DNA of 64,000 nucleotides from the NCBI GenBank assembly GCA_031119475.1, contig JAVHXV010000006.1, positions 124,001 to 188,000 on the forward strand, given 5' to 3'. The position numbers and the translations under genes are program-made. Positions 51,614 through 60,882 of the stretch are shown one piece after another. How positions within the stretch are numbered: the first letter of the stretch is position 1; every line of letters begins with the position of its first letter. Source of the stretch: Pedobacter sp. (GTDB lineage: Bacteria; Bacteroidota; Bacteroidia; Sphingobacteriales; Sphingobacteriaceae). A model generated the notes under the pieces. That model had not been told where the DNA came from and ran no database searches. It worked only from the letters and a program-made list of their open reading frames with translations.

Positions 51614-52330
51614 TTATTTTAGCTCGAAAAGGTCATCAACACCCAACAGCTTCCGTGAAGTAAAACCTTCGCCATATTCACCACCAACACTCTTTCCAAA
51701 TTCCCTTGCCCTACCGATGACCGCATCGAAAAATTGTGGCGTAGAAATGTAGGTCTGGGGCTCATCAGTACTACTGCTATTAAATTGGGTTTTAAATGCC
51801 TTGATCGCCTCGATCTTTTGATCCATAAAATCGCTGATATCTACAATTATATCTGGTTTGATGTATTGATCTTGGATATATTGCAGCACCAACCGGGGCC
51901 GCCATTCTTGTTGTGCCACTCCATCAAGCTGGGTAGCGATACGTCTTAGCCCCGACAAAAAGATGGCATCATTGGCCAGATCTCCCGCCCTGCCGTGATC
52001 TGGATGCCGATCATGTAAAGCATTGGTCAAAATAATTTCAGGTTGGTATTTACGCACCATCTTGATCAGTTCAAGCTGGTGTGCTTCATCGTTTTTAAAA
52101 AAACCATCCCTAAAACCCAAATTTTCCCTGGCATGCAGCCCCATAATCTTGGCAGAGTCCGCTGCTTCCTGGTCACGTGTTTCGGCAGTGCCACGGGTAC
52201 CCAATTCGCCCCTTGTAAAATCTACAAGGCCCACGCGCTTTCCTTGGGCAATGTGTTTCAAGATTGTTCCCGAACAGCCCAATTCGGCATCATCAGGATG
52301 TACGGCAAAAACGAGTAGGTCTAATTTCAT
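51614..52330 (-). CDS. bshB1: Bacillithiol biosynthesis deacetylase BshB1
   Basis: A 238-residue zinc-dependent LmbE/PIG-L deacetylase that removes acetyl from GlcNAc-malate in bacillithiol synthesis. Metal motif AVHPDDAELGCSG at the N-terminus and HDRHPDHGRAGDL later. VDFTRGELGTRGTAETRDQEA is diagnostic for BshB1. The start is placed at the second Met (52330, MKLDLLVFAVHPDD). On its 5' side, an AATCGGTGTAATCAC repeat like that before fur is seen. Confidence 0.93.
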   Translation of the reverse strand: MKLDLLVFAVHPDDAELGCSGTILKHIAQGKRVGLVDFTRGELGTRGTAETRDQEAADSAKIMGLHARENLGFRDGFFKNDEAHQLELIKMVRKYQPEIILTNALHDRHPDHGRAGDLANDAIFLSGLRRIATQLDGVAQQEWRPRLVLQYIQDQYIKPDIIVDISDFMDQKIEAIKAFKTQFNSSSTDEPQTYISTPQFFDAVIGRAREFGKSVGGEYGEGFTSRKLLGVDDLFELK

Positions 52331-52445
52331 CATATGATTGCACAGATTATTAAGTGATTACACCGATTGTTTGATTGTAGATTTATCATCAGAAAGCCTT
52401 ATCAATTTATTTAATTTATGAAGCTCGACATCCAGCCTTAGGCAT

Positions 52446-52503
52446 TGCCCTTTTTGCTTTAAGCTTTTTTCTTTCCGCTTTGGTCTTTCCCCTTTAAGCT
52501 TTG
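52446..52503 (-). repeat. Micro-repeat TTTAAGCTTTTTTCTTTCCGC
   Basis: About six CTTTNNGCTTT units next to the glutathione peroxidase stop; on the minus strand AAAGCTTAAAGGGGAAAG, outward. Confidence 0.7.
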
Positions 52504-52510
52504 GGCTTGC

Positions 52511-53014
52511 CTACTCACTTTCCAATAACCGTTGAATCTTCTTTTTTACTTTTGAAGAGCTTGGCTTGGTAAAAGAGTAGAAAAAGTCGACCACTTCTCC
52601 ATTCTTATTGATGAGGTATTTATGGAAATTCCATTTTGGAATGGAATTGAGGTGGCCATTTAATTTCTTTGAACTCAGAAACTGGAACAGTGGATGTGCT
52701 TCCTTGCCCCTTACCATCATCTTTTCGAAGATGGGGAATTGGACCCCATAGTTTACCTCGCAAAATGTATTGATGGCTTCTCCTTCTAAAGGCTCCTGTC
52801 CTCCGAAATCATTCGAGGGGAAACCCAGCACCTCAAAGCCTTGGGCGGCAAATTCATTCCTTAAATCCTGAAGTTCCTGCAATTGCGGGGTAAAGCCACA
52901 GCCAGAAGCGGTATTAACGATCAATAGGACCTGTCCTTTATAATCGGATAAGACCTTTTCTTTTCCATTTAAAAGCTTGAGCTTAAATGGATAAATGGTT
53001 GGATTGGCATTCAT
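52511..53014 (-). CDS. Glutathione peroxidase family protein (Cys type)
   Basis: A 167-residue thioredoxin-fold peroxidase. The active cysteine is in NTASGCGFTPQ, with the catalytic Gln in LGFPSNDFGGQEP and Trp in KWNFHKYLI. Cys-type bacterial members usually use thioredoxin rather than glutathione. It starts 5 nt after the DUF4294 gene, so the two form an operon. The organism probably makes bacillithiol (bshB1 next door), which may also be relevant. Confidence 0.92.
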   Translation of the reverse strand: MNANPTIYPFKLKLLNGKEKVLSDYKGQVLLIVNTASGCGFTPQLQELQDLRNEFAAQGFEVLGFPSNDFGGQEPLEGEAINTFCEVNYGVQFPIFEKMMVRGKEAHPLFQFLSSKKLNGHLNSIPKWNFHKYLINKNGEVVDFFYSFTKPSSSKVKKKIQRLLESE

Positions 53015-53019
53015 GCTTA

Positions 53020-53637
53020 TTATTGGTAATAACCAGAATTAACGATAATCGATTCGATGTCCCGATCTTCGGTGGCATTGTAGGTAGCTTTTAGGTTATG
53101 CCCAACCACCCTGGCGATCAACTGATAGGAAAAAGCGGCAAATCCGCCCTTGGTCTGTTTAACGATATCGTATGTGGTACGCCCAACTTCACGATCGATG
53201 AGCTTGGTCAGGATCTGCCCCTGGGTAATGGTCAGTTCCTTTACTTCGGTATTGAACATGCGCTTGATTTCGGCATCACAATCTTTGACCAGTTTCTTTT
53301 GGGCCTTCTTATCTGGCGTCACGGCCAAATCGCGCTCCAATTGCTCATATCTTCTTTTGGCATACAGCGCATAGGGCATGACTTTTAAGACATTGTATTT
53401 GAGCCTGTTGAAGGCAGCCTGTTCTTCTTGAGATTTCCAAACGCGTTTTCCCCAGATGACCACTTCCTGTAGGCCTATCCAAGGGATCATATAGCCATTA
53501 TCATTGGTAGCGGCTACACGGATGGTGTCATTTTTACCTTTTTCTGGCCAAATTACATTCGCACTTGTCTGTTGGGCCTTAGCGCCCACACTAACAAGTA
53601 TGACAATAAACAGAATAAAGAGACGAGAATATTTCAT
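53020..53637 (-). CDS. DUF4294 domain exported protein
   Basis: A 205-residue protein with signal peptide (SVGAKAQ, cleavage near residue 22) and the DUF4294 domain: YMIPWIGLQEVVIWGKRVWKS, FNRLKYNVLKVMPYALYAKRRYEQL and LIDREVGRTTYDIVKQTKGGFAAF. A Bacteroidota-only family of unknown function. The start is 53637 (MKYSRLFIL), not 53655; a TACCTTTG box lies 15 nt upstream within a small palindrome. Confidence 0.9.
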   Translation of the reverse strand: MKYSRLFILFIVILVSVGAKAQQTSANVIWPEKGKNDTIRVAATNDNGYMIPWIGLQEVVIWGKRVWKSQEEQAAFNRLKYNVLKVMPYALYAKRRYEQLERDLAVTPDKKAQKKLVKDCDAEIKRMFNTEVKELTITQGQILTKLIDREVGRTTYDIVKQTKGGFAAFSYQLIARVVGHNLKATYNATEDRDIESIIVNSGYYQ

Positions 53638-53647
53638 AAATTTATGC

Positions 53648-53663
53648 CTGTACAAAGGTACAG
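53648..53663 (-). promoter_or_regulatory. Palindrome CTGTAC-AAAG-GTACAG over -7 box TACCTTTG
   Basis: The 6-bp inverted arms include a perfect TACCTTTG (53653-53660, minus strand) for the DUF4294-gpx operon. A protein bound to the palindrome would block the promoter. Confidence 0.55.
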
Positions 53664-53747
53664 CTAATTTTATATATTCGTTTCAACCACACTCGAATAT
53701 AAGCTTTTAAAGTTAAAATGCAATTAATTTTTACCTAGAAAAAACAA

Positions 53748-55961
53748 ATGAAGAGCACTTTAGTGATTGATATAGAAGCAGAAAAGCAGGAAATCCTCAA
53801 AAGATATCGGGCACTGCTGCGTGCTTCTAAATCTACATTACAAAAAGGAGATAAAAAAGAAATCAGGAAAGCCTTCGAAATGGCCCTTGAGAGCCATCAG
53901 GACATGCGGAGGAAATCGGGCGAACCTTATATCTACCACCCCATTGCCGTGGCGCAGATCGCCGCCGAAGAGATAGGCCTCGGTACCACATCAATTGTAT
54001 GTGCACTGTTGCACGATGTGGTTGAAGATACGGACATTACGCTCGACGACATTGAACGTGAATTTGGCAAGAAAACCGCCAAAATTATCGACGGACTGAC
54101 CAAAATATCTGGCGTATTCGATTATAACAGCTCCCTACAGGCCGAAAACTTCAGGAAAATGCTGCTTACCTTGGCTGATGATGTGCGGGTAATTTTGATC
54201 AAGTTGGCCGATCGCCTGCACAACATGCGGACCATGGATTTCATGCCGAGGCAAAAACAGTTGAAGATTGCATCAGAAACCATTTATCTCTATGCACCGC
54301 TTGCCCATCGCCTAGGTTTATATGCCATTAAATCAGAGCTCGAAGACCTTTCCATGAAATACCTCGAGCCAGATACCTACAAATACATTGCAACGCAGCT
54401 GAATGAAAAAAAGGCCGAAAGAAATCAATTCATCAAGGCGTTTGTCGAACCGGTCAATGAAATATTGGCCGAGCAAGGGCTGGTCGCAAATATTTTTGGG
54501 CGGCCAAAATCAATCCATTCCATCTGGAACAAGATGAAAAAAAAGAACATACCCTTTGAAGAAGTGTATGACCTTTTTGCCATCCGCATCATTCTTGACA
54601 GCGCGCCAGAGCATGAAAAAGCCGATTGTTGGAAGGCCTATTCTATCGTAACCGACCTATATAGGCCAAATCCGGATCGTTTGCGCGATTGGGTATCCTC
54701 ACCAAAAGGAAATGGCTATGAATCCTTGCACACTACCGTGATGGGACCAAAAGGCCAATGGGTCGAGGTACAGATCCGTACCCAGCGGATGAATGAAATT
54801 GCCGAAAAGGGTTTTGCTGCGCATTGGAAGTACAAAGAATCGACAAATGACAATGGACTGGACCAATGGATCCAGAAGGTACGTGAGATGTTGAGTAATC
54901 CGGAAGCCAATGCTTTTGATTTCTTGGACGACTTTAAGATGAACCTCTTTTCTGATGAGATTTTCATTTTCACACCAAAAGGCGCCCTGCTCCAATTGCC
55001 ATTGGGCGCCACGGCATTAGATTTTGCCTTCGAAATCCATACCGATGTTGGTGCCAGGTGCATTGGTGCCAAAGTTAACCATAAGCTTGTTCCACTTTCG
55101 CACAAGTTACAGAATGGCGACCAAGTAGAAATTATTACCTCAGGAAAGCAGGTTCCAAAAGAAGATTGGCTCAACATTGTGGTTACCGCAAAAGCGAAGT
55201 CAAAAATCAAGTCATCGCTAAAGGAAGAAAAGCGCAAAGTTGCTGAAAATGGAAAAGAGACCTTGGAACGCAAATTAAAATCGCTTAAAATTACCTATAA
55301 CACCGATAACCTCAATAAACTGACCTATTTCTTTAAGCTCCAATCTACACAAGACCTGTTCATTGCAGTAGCCAATGGTAAGGTTGAGCTCAAAGACCTG
55401 AAGGAATACCTGAACAGCGAAAAAGAGATCGAGAACCGTGGAAACGATTTTAAGAACGATGGCAAACACGTAGAGGCCCTGCTCAACAAGGTGAAAGGCC
55501 CAGAATCAGATACTTTGTTGATCGGCGAAGACCTGCAGAAAATCGATTATACCCTGGCCAATTGTTGCAACCCCATTCCGGGCGACGATGTTTTTGGCTT
55601 CGTAACCGTAAGCGAAGGCATTAAAATCCACCGTACCAATTGCCCGAACGCAGCACAGTTAATGGCCAATTATGGCTATCGGGTAGTGAAGGCCAAATGG
55701 AACGGCCAACAGGAACTGACTTTCCTTACCGGACTTCATATTGTTGGGATCGACGACGTAGGCCTGATCAATAACATCACAAAAGTAATTTCCAACGATT
55801 TCAAGGTGAATATGCGCTCGATTACCGTAGACACCAATGATGGTATCTTTGATGGGTCTATTATGATCTTTGTGAATGACAAGGACCACTTGGACAACCT
55901 GATCAAGAATTTGCTGGAAGTAAAAGGTGTTACGGGCGTCACCAGGTTTGATGCACAATAG
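53748..55961 (+). CDS. Bifunctional (p)ppGpp synthetase/hydrolase
   Basis: A 737-residue RelA/SpoT homologue (Rsh). HD hydrolase domain with LLHDVVEDTD (HDxxED, about 89); synthetase domain with RPKSIHSIWNKM and PDRLRDWVSSPKGNGYESLHT (the basic RLRD loop fits a hydrolase-competent enzyme); TGS domain near 410-465; Cys-rich NCCNPIPGDDV ... RTNCPN region; C-terminal ACT domain. It makes and degrades the stringent-response alarmone. Downstream are fur and purA, an enzyme of the purine pathway that ppGpp inhibits in other bacteria. Confidence 0.96.
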   Translation: MKSTLVIDIEAEKQEILKRYRALLRASKSTLQKGDKKEIRKAFEMALESHQDMRRKSGEPYIYHPIAVAQIAAEEIGLGTTSIVCALLHDVVEDTDITLDDIEREFGKKTAKIIDGLTKISGVFDYNSSLQAENFRKMLLTLADDVRVILIKLADRLHNMRTMDFMPRQKQLKIASETIYLYAPLAHRLGLYAIKSELEDLSMKYLEPDTYKYIATQLNEKKAERNQFIKAFVEPVNEILAEQGLVANIFGRPKSIHSIWNKMKKKNIPFEEVYDLFAIRIILDSAPEHEKADCWKAYSIVTDLYRPNPDRLRDWVSSPKGNGYESLHTTVMGPKGQWVEVQIRTQRMNEIAEKGFAAHWKYKESTNDNGLDQWIQKVREMLSNPEANAFDFLDDFKMNLFSDEIFIFTPKGALLQLPLGATALDFAFEIHTDVGARCIGAKVNHKLVPLSHKLQNGDQVEIITSGKQVPKEDWLNIVVTAKAKSKIKSSLKEEKRKVAENGKETLERKLKSLKITYNTDNLNKLTYFFKLQSTQDLFIAVANGKVELKDLKEYLNSEKEIENRGNDFKNDGKHVEALLNKVKGPESDTLLIGEDLQKIDYTLANCCNPIPGDDVFGFVTVSEGIKIHRTNCPNAAQLMANYGYRVVKAKWNGQQELTFLTGLHIVGIDDVGLINNITKVISNDFKVNMRSITVDTNDGIFDGSIMIFVNDKDHLDNLIKNLLEVKGVTGVTRFDAQ

Positions 55962-55980
55962 TTATGAGTTGACAGTTGAA

Positions 55981-55999
55981 CAATCGCTGTGAGCGATTG
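55981..55999. terminator. Hairpin CAATCGCT-GTG-AGCGATTG after rsh
   Basis: Perfect 8-bp stem with 3-nt loop, 20 nt after the rsh stop. There is no immediate T-run, so it is a weak terminator or RNA-end structure. Confidence 0.5.
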
Positions 56000-56032
56000 A
56001 CTAGTTAACAATTTTGACGACATGTTAACTAT

Positions 56033-56068
56033 TAATCGGTGTAATCATTTTAATCAGTGTAATCATTT
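56033..56068 (+). repeat. Direct repeat TAATCGGTGTAATCATTT x2
   Basis: Two tandem 18-mers with one mismatch immediately before the fur promoter. A related AATCGGTGTAATCAC lies upstream of bshB1 in the same gene-relative orientation. Either a spacer repeat or paired operator sites. Confidence 0.75.
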
Positions 56069-56071
56069 GAC

Positions 56072-56079
56072 TACCTTTG
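56072..56079 (+). promoter_or_regulatory. Promoter -7 box TACCTTTG (fur)
   Basis: Exact TAnnTTTG 17 nt before the ATG at 56097, and inside the longer ORF-track frame (start 56022), which therefore should not be used. Confidence 0.6.
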
Positions 56080-56096
56080 GAGAGGAGTTTAAAATT

Positions 56097-56591
56097 ATGT
56101 CGACACAGAACACAAATGAGTTGGTCAGAAAGATCTTTGAAGCCTATCTCGAAAACAAGAACTTAAGAAAAACCCCTGAGCGTTTTGCCATTCTGGAAGA
56201 AATCTATTCTAGAAATGACCATTTTGATGTGGAAACGCTCTATATCCACATGAAAAACCAAAAGTACCGTGTAAGTAGGGCTACAGTCTACAACACCTTG
56301 GAACTGTTGGTTTCCTGCGACCTGGTTACCAAGCACCAGTTTGGTAAAAACATGGCGCAGTTTGAAAAGTCTTATGGCTATCACCAGCATGACCATGTCA
56401 TCTGTATCGATTGCGGCAAAGTGGTCGAATTCTGTGACCCACGCATCCATCAAATACAGAGCATGGTCGGTGACCTGCTCAAATTTGACATCAAGCACCA
56501 CTCGCTGAACTTATATGGCGTATGTTTCGATTGCAGCGCCGCTGCCGCAATCAAATCTGCCGCTTCCCTAAAACAACCAGTAACCAATTAA
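56097..56591 (+). CDS. fur: Fur family transcriptional regulator
   Basis: A 164-residue metal-dependent repressor. It has an N-terminal winged helix (LRKTPERFAILEEIYSRNDHFDVETLYIHM and RVSRATVYNTLELLVSCDLV), then the metal and dimer domain with GYHQHDHVICIDCGKVVEFCDP and the second Cys pair CFDC. It could be Fur, Zur or PerR; the HQHDH cluster and paired CxxC sites fit the superfamily but not one metal. The start at 56097 (MSTQNTNELVRKIF) is set by the promoter box. It lies between rsh and purA. Confidence 0.92.
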   Translation: MSTQNTNELVRKIFEAYLENKNLRKTPERFAILEEIYSRNDHFDVETLYIHMKNQKYRVSRATVYNTLELLVSCDLVTKHQFGKNMAQFEKSYGYHQHDHVICIDCGKVVEFCDPRIHQIQSMVGDLLKFDIKHHSLNLYGVCFDCSAAAAIKSAASLKQPVTN

Positions 56592-56622
56592 ATCCAATTT
56601 ATAATTTCTCTAATTTAAAATA

Positions 56623-57900
56623 ATGACGCAAGTAGATGTACTACTAGGCCTACAATGGGGCGATGAGGGTAAAGGTAAGATTGTTGATGTTTTAAGTCCA
56701 CAATATGATATGATTGCCCGTTTTCAGGGCGGCCCAAATGCTGGCCATACCTTAGAATTTGACGGCAAAAAATTTGTACTTAATACCATTCCTTCGGGAA
56801 TTTTCAATAATGGGATCATGAACCTCATTGGAAATGGTGTAGTGATCGACCCCATCATTTTAAAAAGAGAATTGGATAACCTAAAAAATGCCGGCCATGA
56901 TCCTGTAGCCGACGGAAAATTGGTCATCGCCCGCAAGGCACACCTTATTCTGCCTACACACCAGTTGCTCGATGCAGCAAATGAGCAGAAAATGGGTGCC
57001 GGCAAAATCGGATCGACCCTAAAAGGGATTGGCCCAACCTATATGGACAAGACTGGTCGTAATGGCCTTCGGGTTGGAGATACCACCTTGCCCGACTTTA
57101 GGGAACGCTATAATAGATTGGTAGAAAAGCATAAGGAAATCCTATCACATTATGCATTTGAATATGATCTGGCCGAAAAAGAGGCCGCATTTTTCGAAGC
57201 GATCGACTTCATCAAGAATATTCCGCATGTAGATAGCGAGCATTTTGTAAACGGTTACCTCAAGGCGGGCAAAAAGGTCTTGGCAGAAGGTGCACAGGGC
57301 ACCTTATTGGATGTAGATTTTGGATCCTATCCTTTTGTAACCTCATCGAACACCACTACAGCAGGTGCCTGCACCGGTCTGGGCATTGCCCCAAATAAAG
57401 TAGGTGATGTTTTTGGCATCTTTAAAGCCTATTGCACACGCGTAGGCGGAGGACCATTTCCTACCGAATTGGATAACGCAGTTGGCGAAAACCTGCGCCA
57501 GATCGGACATGAATTCGGTGCTACTACAGGCAGGGCCCGCAGGTGCGGATGGATAGACCTGCCTGCGCTCAAATATGCCATTATGCTCAACGGCGTTACC
57601 GAACTGATCATGATGAAAGCCGATGTGCTGGATACCTTTGACACCATCTATGTCTGCACGCATTACGAACACAATGGCGAAACCATCGATTATATGCCAT
57701 ATGACATTATTTCGGTGCAACCAAAGCCGGTGCTTAAAGCGATCAAAGGCTGGCAGACCGACCTTACCCAGATTACCCACATCGATCAGGTACCACAGGA
57801 ACTGAAAGATTACATCAGCTATCTTGAAAAGGAACTCGAAGTGCCGATAAAATACCTCTCTGTTGGTCCTGACCGTAAACAGACCTTAAGCTTATCCTAA
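56623..57900 (+). CDS. purA: Adenylosuccinate synthase
   Basis: A 425-residue enzyme joining IMP and aspartate with GTP, the first step to AMP. GLQWGDEGKGKIVD is the phosphate and IMP loop; GGPNAGHT, the long KIGSTLKGIGPTYMDK segment and GATTGRARRCGWIDLPAL are family signatures. It follows fur by 31 bp and ends in a strong terminator. Confidence 0.97.
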   Translation: MTQVDVLLGLQWGDEGKGKIVDVLSPQYDMIARFQGGPNAGHTLEFDGKKFVLNTIPSGIFNNGIMNLIGNGVVIDPIILKRELDNLKNAGHDPVADGKLVIARKAHLILPTHQLLDAANEQKMGAGKIGSTLKGIGPTYMDKTGRNGLRVGDTTLPDFRERYNRLVEKHKEILSHYAFEYDLAEKEAAFFEAIDFIKNIPHVDSEHFVNGYLKAGKKVLAEGAQGTLLDVDFGSYPFVTSSNTTTAGACTGLGIAPNKVGDVFGIFKAYCTRVGGGPFPTELDNAVGENLRQIGHEFGATTGRARRCGWIDLPALKYAIMLNGVTELIMMKADVLDTFDTIYVCTHYEHNGETIDYMPYDIISVQPKPVLKAIKGWQTDLTQITHIDQVPQELKDYISYLEKELEVPIKYLSVGPDRKQTLSLS

Positions 57901-57936
57901 AAAAAAAGCCTGCGAGACAAACTCGCAGGCTTTTTT
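57901..57936. terminator. Bidirectional terminator after purA
   Basis: A7-GCCTGCGAG-ACAAA-CTCGCAGGC-T6, a perfect 9-bp GC-rich stem extended by A/T pairs. It serves purA and the convergent gene, whose stop is at its right edge. Confidence 0.95.
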
Positions 57937-58525
57937 ATTCGTCATCCAACAACGTTACACAGTTTACTGCCAATTTTTTGAGGCGTTCGGCAACACTGGC
58001 ATCGGTTTCACCGGTCTTTATACTTTTGTGCAGCGACATGATGATGGCCAGCGTATCCTCATCTGGATCACAAGCCTGGTATTTTTCGAAATGTGGTAGT
58101 GCCTTTAGCACAAGCGACTTGTATTTTGCGTAAACGCGCGCCCGTTTTTCTGTATCCCGGTCGGCGATAGCACCCATTTCTGCAGTAACAACTTTTGTTC
58201 GCTCCAGATAAATAAAGCCAAGGGCCCGATGGATTACTTCATAATTTGGCTCCCCTGCCAAAGCCTTCACATAATAAATTTCTGCACTATCGGGCAATTC
58301 CAATTCTTCAAACAGCCTGCCAATGTGGTAGCTGATGTTGGTGACCTGTTTGGGCTTAAGATGGGCCGAATCGGCTAATAACACTTTCATTTTGCCAATC
58401 GCCTCTGGCTTATCTTCGGCCGTGTTCCGGTACATCTTGAAATCTTCGTAGGTATTTCCATCCTGTGCGCTTGAACTGAGCCCAATTGACAACATCATGG
58501 CGACGATACACAAAAATCTGTTCAT
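57935..58525 (-). CDS. Exported TPR-like protein, unknown function
   Basis: A 196-residue exported protein with a signal peptide (LSSSAQ). The start is 58525 (MNRFLCIVAMML), not 58579. The mature helical part (IGRLFEELELPDSAEIYYVKALAGEPNYEVIHRALGFIYLE) resembles tetratricopeptide repeats, suggesting a protein-binding role. No operon partner; it shares the bidirectional terminator with purA. Confidence 0.75.
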   Translation of the reverse strand: MNRFLCIVAMMLSIGLSSSAQDGNTYEDFKMYRNTAEDKPEAIGKMKVLLADSAHLKPKQVTNISYHIGRLFEELELPDSAEIYYVKALAGEPNYEVIHRALGFIYLERTKVVTAEMGAIADRDTEKRARVYAKYKSLVLKALPHFEKYQACDPDEDTLAIIMSLHKSIKTGETDASVAERLKKLAVNCVTLLDDE

Positions 58526-58597
58526 AAATAAGAGTTTGGGCGTAAGATAGTACAATTCATAAAGTAAAAACAATTTCATTTCATAACTTTACAACTC

Positions 58598-59872
58598 ATG
58601 GAAATAACCGCAATTGAAGCCTTTAAAAAGAAAGCCCTGCGCTGGTCTGCATCTTTTGAAGTCTGTTGCTGCCTAGATTCCAACCAATATCCAGATCCCT
58701 ATGCACAATATGACCTGCTCATTGCGGCTGGCGCGAAGCATTCGCTAAATGCTGGGATAGGAAATGCATTTGAACAGCTCAAAACGTTCTACCAACATCA
58801 CCAGGATTGGATGTTCGGTCTGCTGAGCTATGAACTTAAAAACGAAGTTGAACAGCTCCAGACGCTCCATACCGACAAACTTGATTTTCCTGCGCTCTAT
58901 TTTTTTGTTCCAGAATATTTGATTGCCATAAAAGACAACCACGCTTCGCTCCTAAAAGGTGATGAAAACGTGTGGGAGAAAATCGAGAATTTCTGTCCTG
59001 ATACCACAGCCCAAACTGGACCATTGGTGATCAACCGCAGGTTCGATAGGCAAGATTACATCCATACAGTAGAGCAGCTGAAGGAGCACATCAAACGTGG
59101 CGATTGTTATGAAATCAATTTCTGTCAGGAATTTTTTGCAGAAAATGCCCATATTGACCCTGTTGCCACTTATCAGGATTTGAATGCGCTCTCGCCAACG
59201 CCATTTTCAGGTTTCTTTAAAATTGGTGAAAGATACATTCTTTCGGCAACACCGGAGCGCTTTTTATGCAAGCGTGGAAATCGTTTGATCTCACAGCCCA
59301 TTAAGGGTACTGCCAAGAGAAGTAAGGATCCGATATTGGATGCAGAAATCAAACTTGGCCTAAAGTCGAGCATCAAGGAACAGGCAGAAAATGTAATGAT
59401 CGTAGACCTGGTCAGGAACGACCTCACCAAAAGTGCCGTCAGCGGAAGCGTAAAGGTAGATGAGCTTTTCGGCATTTATACCTTCCCCCAGGTGCACCAG
59501 ATGATCTCGACCATAAGTTGTACGTTAAATCCTACCATCCATTTTGTGGATGCGATCAAAAATACTTTTCCCATGGGCTCCATGACAGGCGCACCAAAAA
59601 TCAGGGCCATGGAACTGATCGACACCTATGAAAAATCTAAAAGAGGCGCCTTTTCTGGCTCCTTTGGCTGTATCAGCCCAACTGGAGATTTTGATTTCAA
59701 TGTGATCATCAGAAGCATCCTATACCATGCAGAAAACCGCTATCTCTCTTTTCAGGTGGGCGGCGCTATTACGTATGTGGCGAATGCCGAAGAGGAATAC
59801 GAGGAATGCCTCCTCAAAGCCTCGGCCATTTTGAAAGTGCTTGAATCAAAAAACCGAAAGCTTAAAGGCTAA
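58598..59872 (+). CDS. pabB: Aminodeoxychorismate synthase component I (chorismate-binding)
   Basis: A 424-residue chorismate-binding enzyme. ERFLCKRGNRLISQPIKGTAKRS holds the active-site lysine region, IKRGDCYEINFCQEFF and FPMGSMTGAPKIRAMELID are signatures of the PabB/TrpE superfamily. Lack of the Trp-binding regulatory sequence and position outside a trp operon favour PabB (folate pathway) over TrpE. The class IV aminotransferase at 45.9 kb could be the lyase partner; no glutaminase gene is adjacent. TAACTTTA (7/8) lies 6 nt before the ATG. Confidence 0.9.
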   Translation: MEITAIEAFKKKALRWSASFEVCCCLDSNQYPDPYAQYDLLIAAGAKHSLNAGIGNAFEQLKTFYQHHQDWMFGLLSYELKNEVEQLQTLHTDKLDFPALYFFVPEYLIAIKDNHASLLKGDENVWEKIENFCPDTTAQTGPLVINRRFDRQDYIHTVEQLKEHIKRGDCYEINFCQEFFAENAHIDPVATYQDLNALSPTPFSGFFKIGERYILSATPERFLCKRGNRLISQPIKGTAKRSKDPILDAEIKLGLKSSIKEQAENVMIVDLVRNDLTKSAVSGSVKVDELFGIYTFPQVHQMISTISCTLNPTIHFVDAIKNTFPMGSMTGAPKIRAMELIDTYEKSKRGAFSGSFGCISPTGDFDFNVIIRSILYHAENRYLSFQVGGAITYVANAEEEYEECLLKASAILKVLESKNRKLKG

Positions 59873-59939
59873 AGCCTAGTTATCGAGAACTAACAAATGG
59901 ACTAAGAATTGAGCTTAAGACATGATCTTGAACCATTCT

Positions 59940-60018
59940 TTTTTGGCTTTTGGTTTTTGGCTTTCCGCTTTTGGCTTTTAGCTTTTGACTTTCAACCTTC
60001 AACTTTAAACCTTCAACT
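59940..60018 (-). repeat. Micro-repeats TTTTGGCTTTCCGC and CTTCAACTTTAAACC
   Basis: Two families in sequence next to the M48 stop; on the minus strand AAGTTGAAGG then AAAAGCGGAAAGCC, outward. Confidence 0.8.
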
Positions 60019-60021
60019 TAC

Positions 60022-60843
60022 CTATGGCTTATAGTACTTCATCGCCTCTGGTAGATCCCTTTGAATTTGGGCGATACGCGACTGGTCAGTAGGGTGCGTG
60101 CTCAAAAATACAGGTGGTTTTGATCCGCTTGAACTAGCCTGTGCCATCCTTTGCCAGAAAGACACGGCATTGTTTGGATTGTAGCCGGCCATGGCCATAA
60201 AAGACAGTCCCATTTTATCAGCTTCCAATTCTTGTTTACGCGAATTGGGTAGAATGTAGGCAGTTTGTGCACCAATGCCAAATAATTCGTTGATTACCGC
60301 TTGTGAGCCTTCTGACCTTCCGCTTGCGGCAACGCCAACACCTGCACCAATCAATTGGGCCTTCATCATGTCTGATGCCCTTTCTACAGAATGTTGGGCT
60401 ATGGCATGCGCAATCTCGTGTCCCATTACGGTAGCCAATCCAGCCTCGTCTTTGGTAACCGGCAAGATTCCCGTGTAAACCGCAACTTTACCGCCAGGCA
60501 TACACCACGCATTGATTTCCTTGCTATCAATCAGGTTAAATTCCCATTTGTAGTTCTTGATCTGTTCGCCAAAGCCATTTGCATTCATGTACTGGGTTAC
60601 CGCAGCCTGGATCCTCGCTCCCACACGTTTCACCATCTGAGCCTGTGATGTATTGGAAGAAACCACTTTGGTACTTGGATCGCTCAGCAATTGCGCATAG
60701 CCGATAGCGGCCTGCTGTTCCAATTGTGCGGCACTTACGCCAAATGTAGAAACCTTTCGGCCAGTTAGGGGCACTGTAGTAGTGGTGCAGGAAGATATGG
60801 CGAACAAACCGGCGGCCATACCCAAAATCATTAATTTTTTCAT
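60022..60843 (-). CDS. M48 family metallopeptidase lipoprotein
   Basis: A 273-residue lipoprotein (lipobox AISSC, cysteine about 19) with zinc site VMGHEIAHAIAQHS (HExxH at about 141) and the third ligand in RKQELEADKMG. It matches the periplasmic BepA/LoiP group that degrades or assembles outer-membrane proteins. The C-terminal PPVFLSTHPTDQSRIAQI is typical. A hairpin in the upstream region (60883-60908) could affect its mRNA. Confidence 0.93.
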   Translation of the reverse strand: MKKLMILGMAAGLFAISSCTTTTVPLTGRKVSTFGVSAAQLEQQAAIGYAQLLSDPSTKVVSSNTSQAQMVKRVGARIQAAVTQYMNANGFGEQIKNYKWEFNLIDSKEINAWCMPGGKVAVYTGILPVTKDEAGLATVMGHEIAHAIAQHSVERASDMMKAQLIGAGVGVAASGRSEGSQAVINELFGIGAQTAYILPNSRKQELEADKMGLSFMAMAGYNPNNAVSFWQRMAQASSSGSKPPVFLSTHPTDQSRIAQIQRDLPEAMKYYKP

Positions 60844-60882
60844 CTATATAAAATTGTATCAATAGTGGCTATAAATTCCTCT

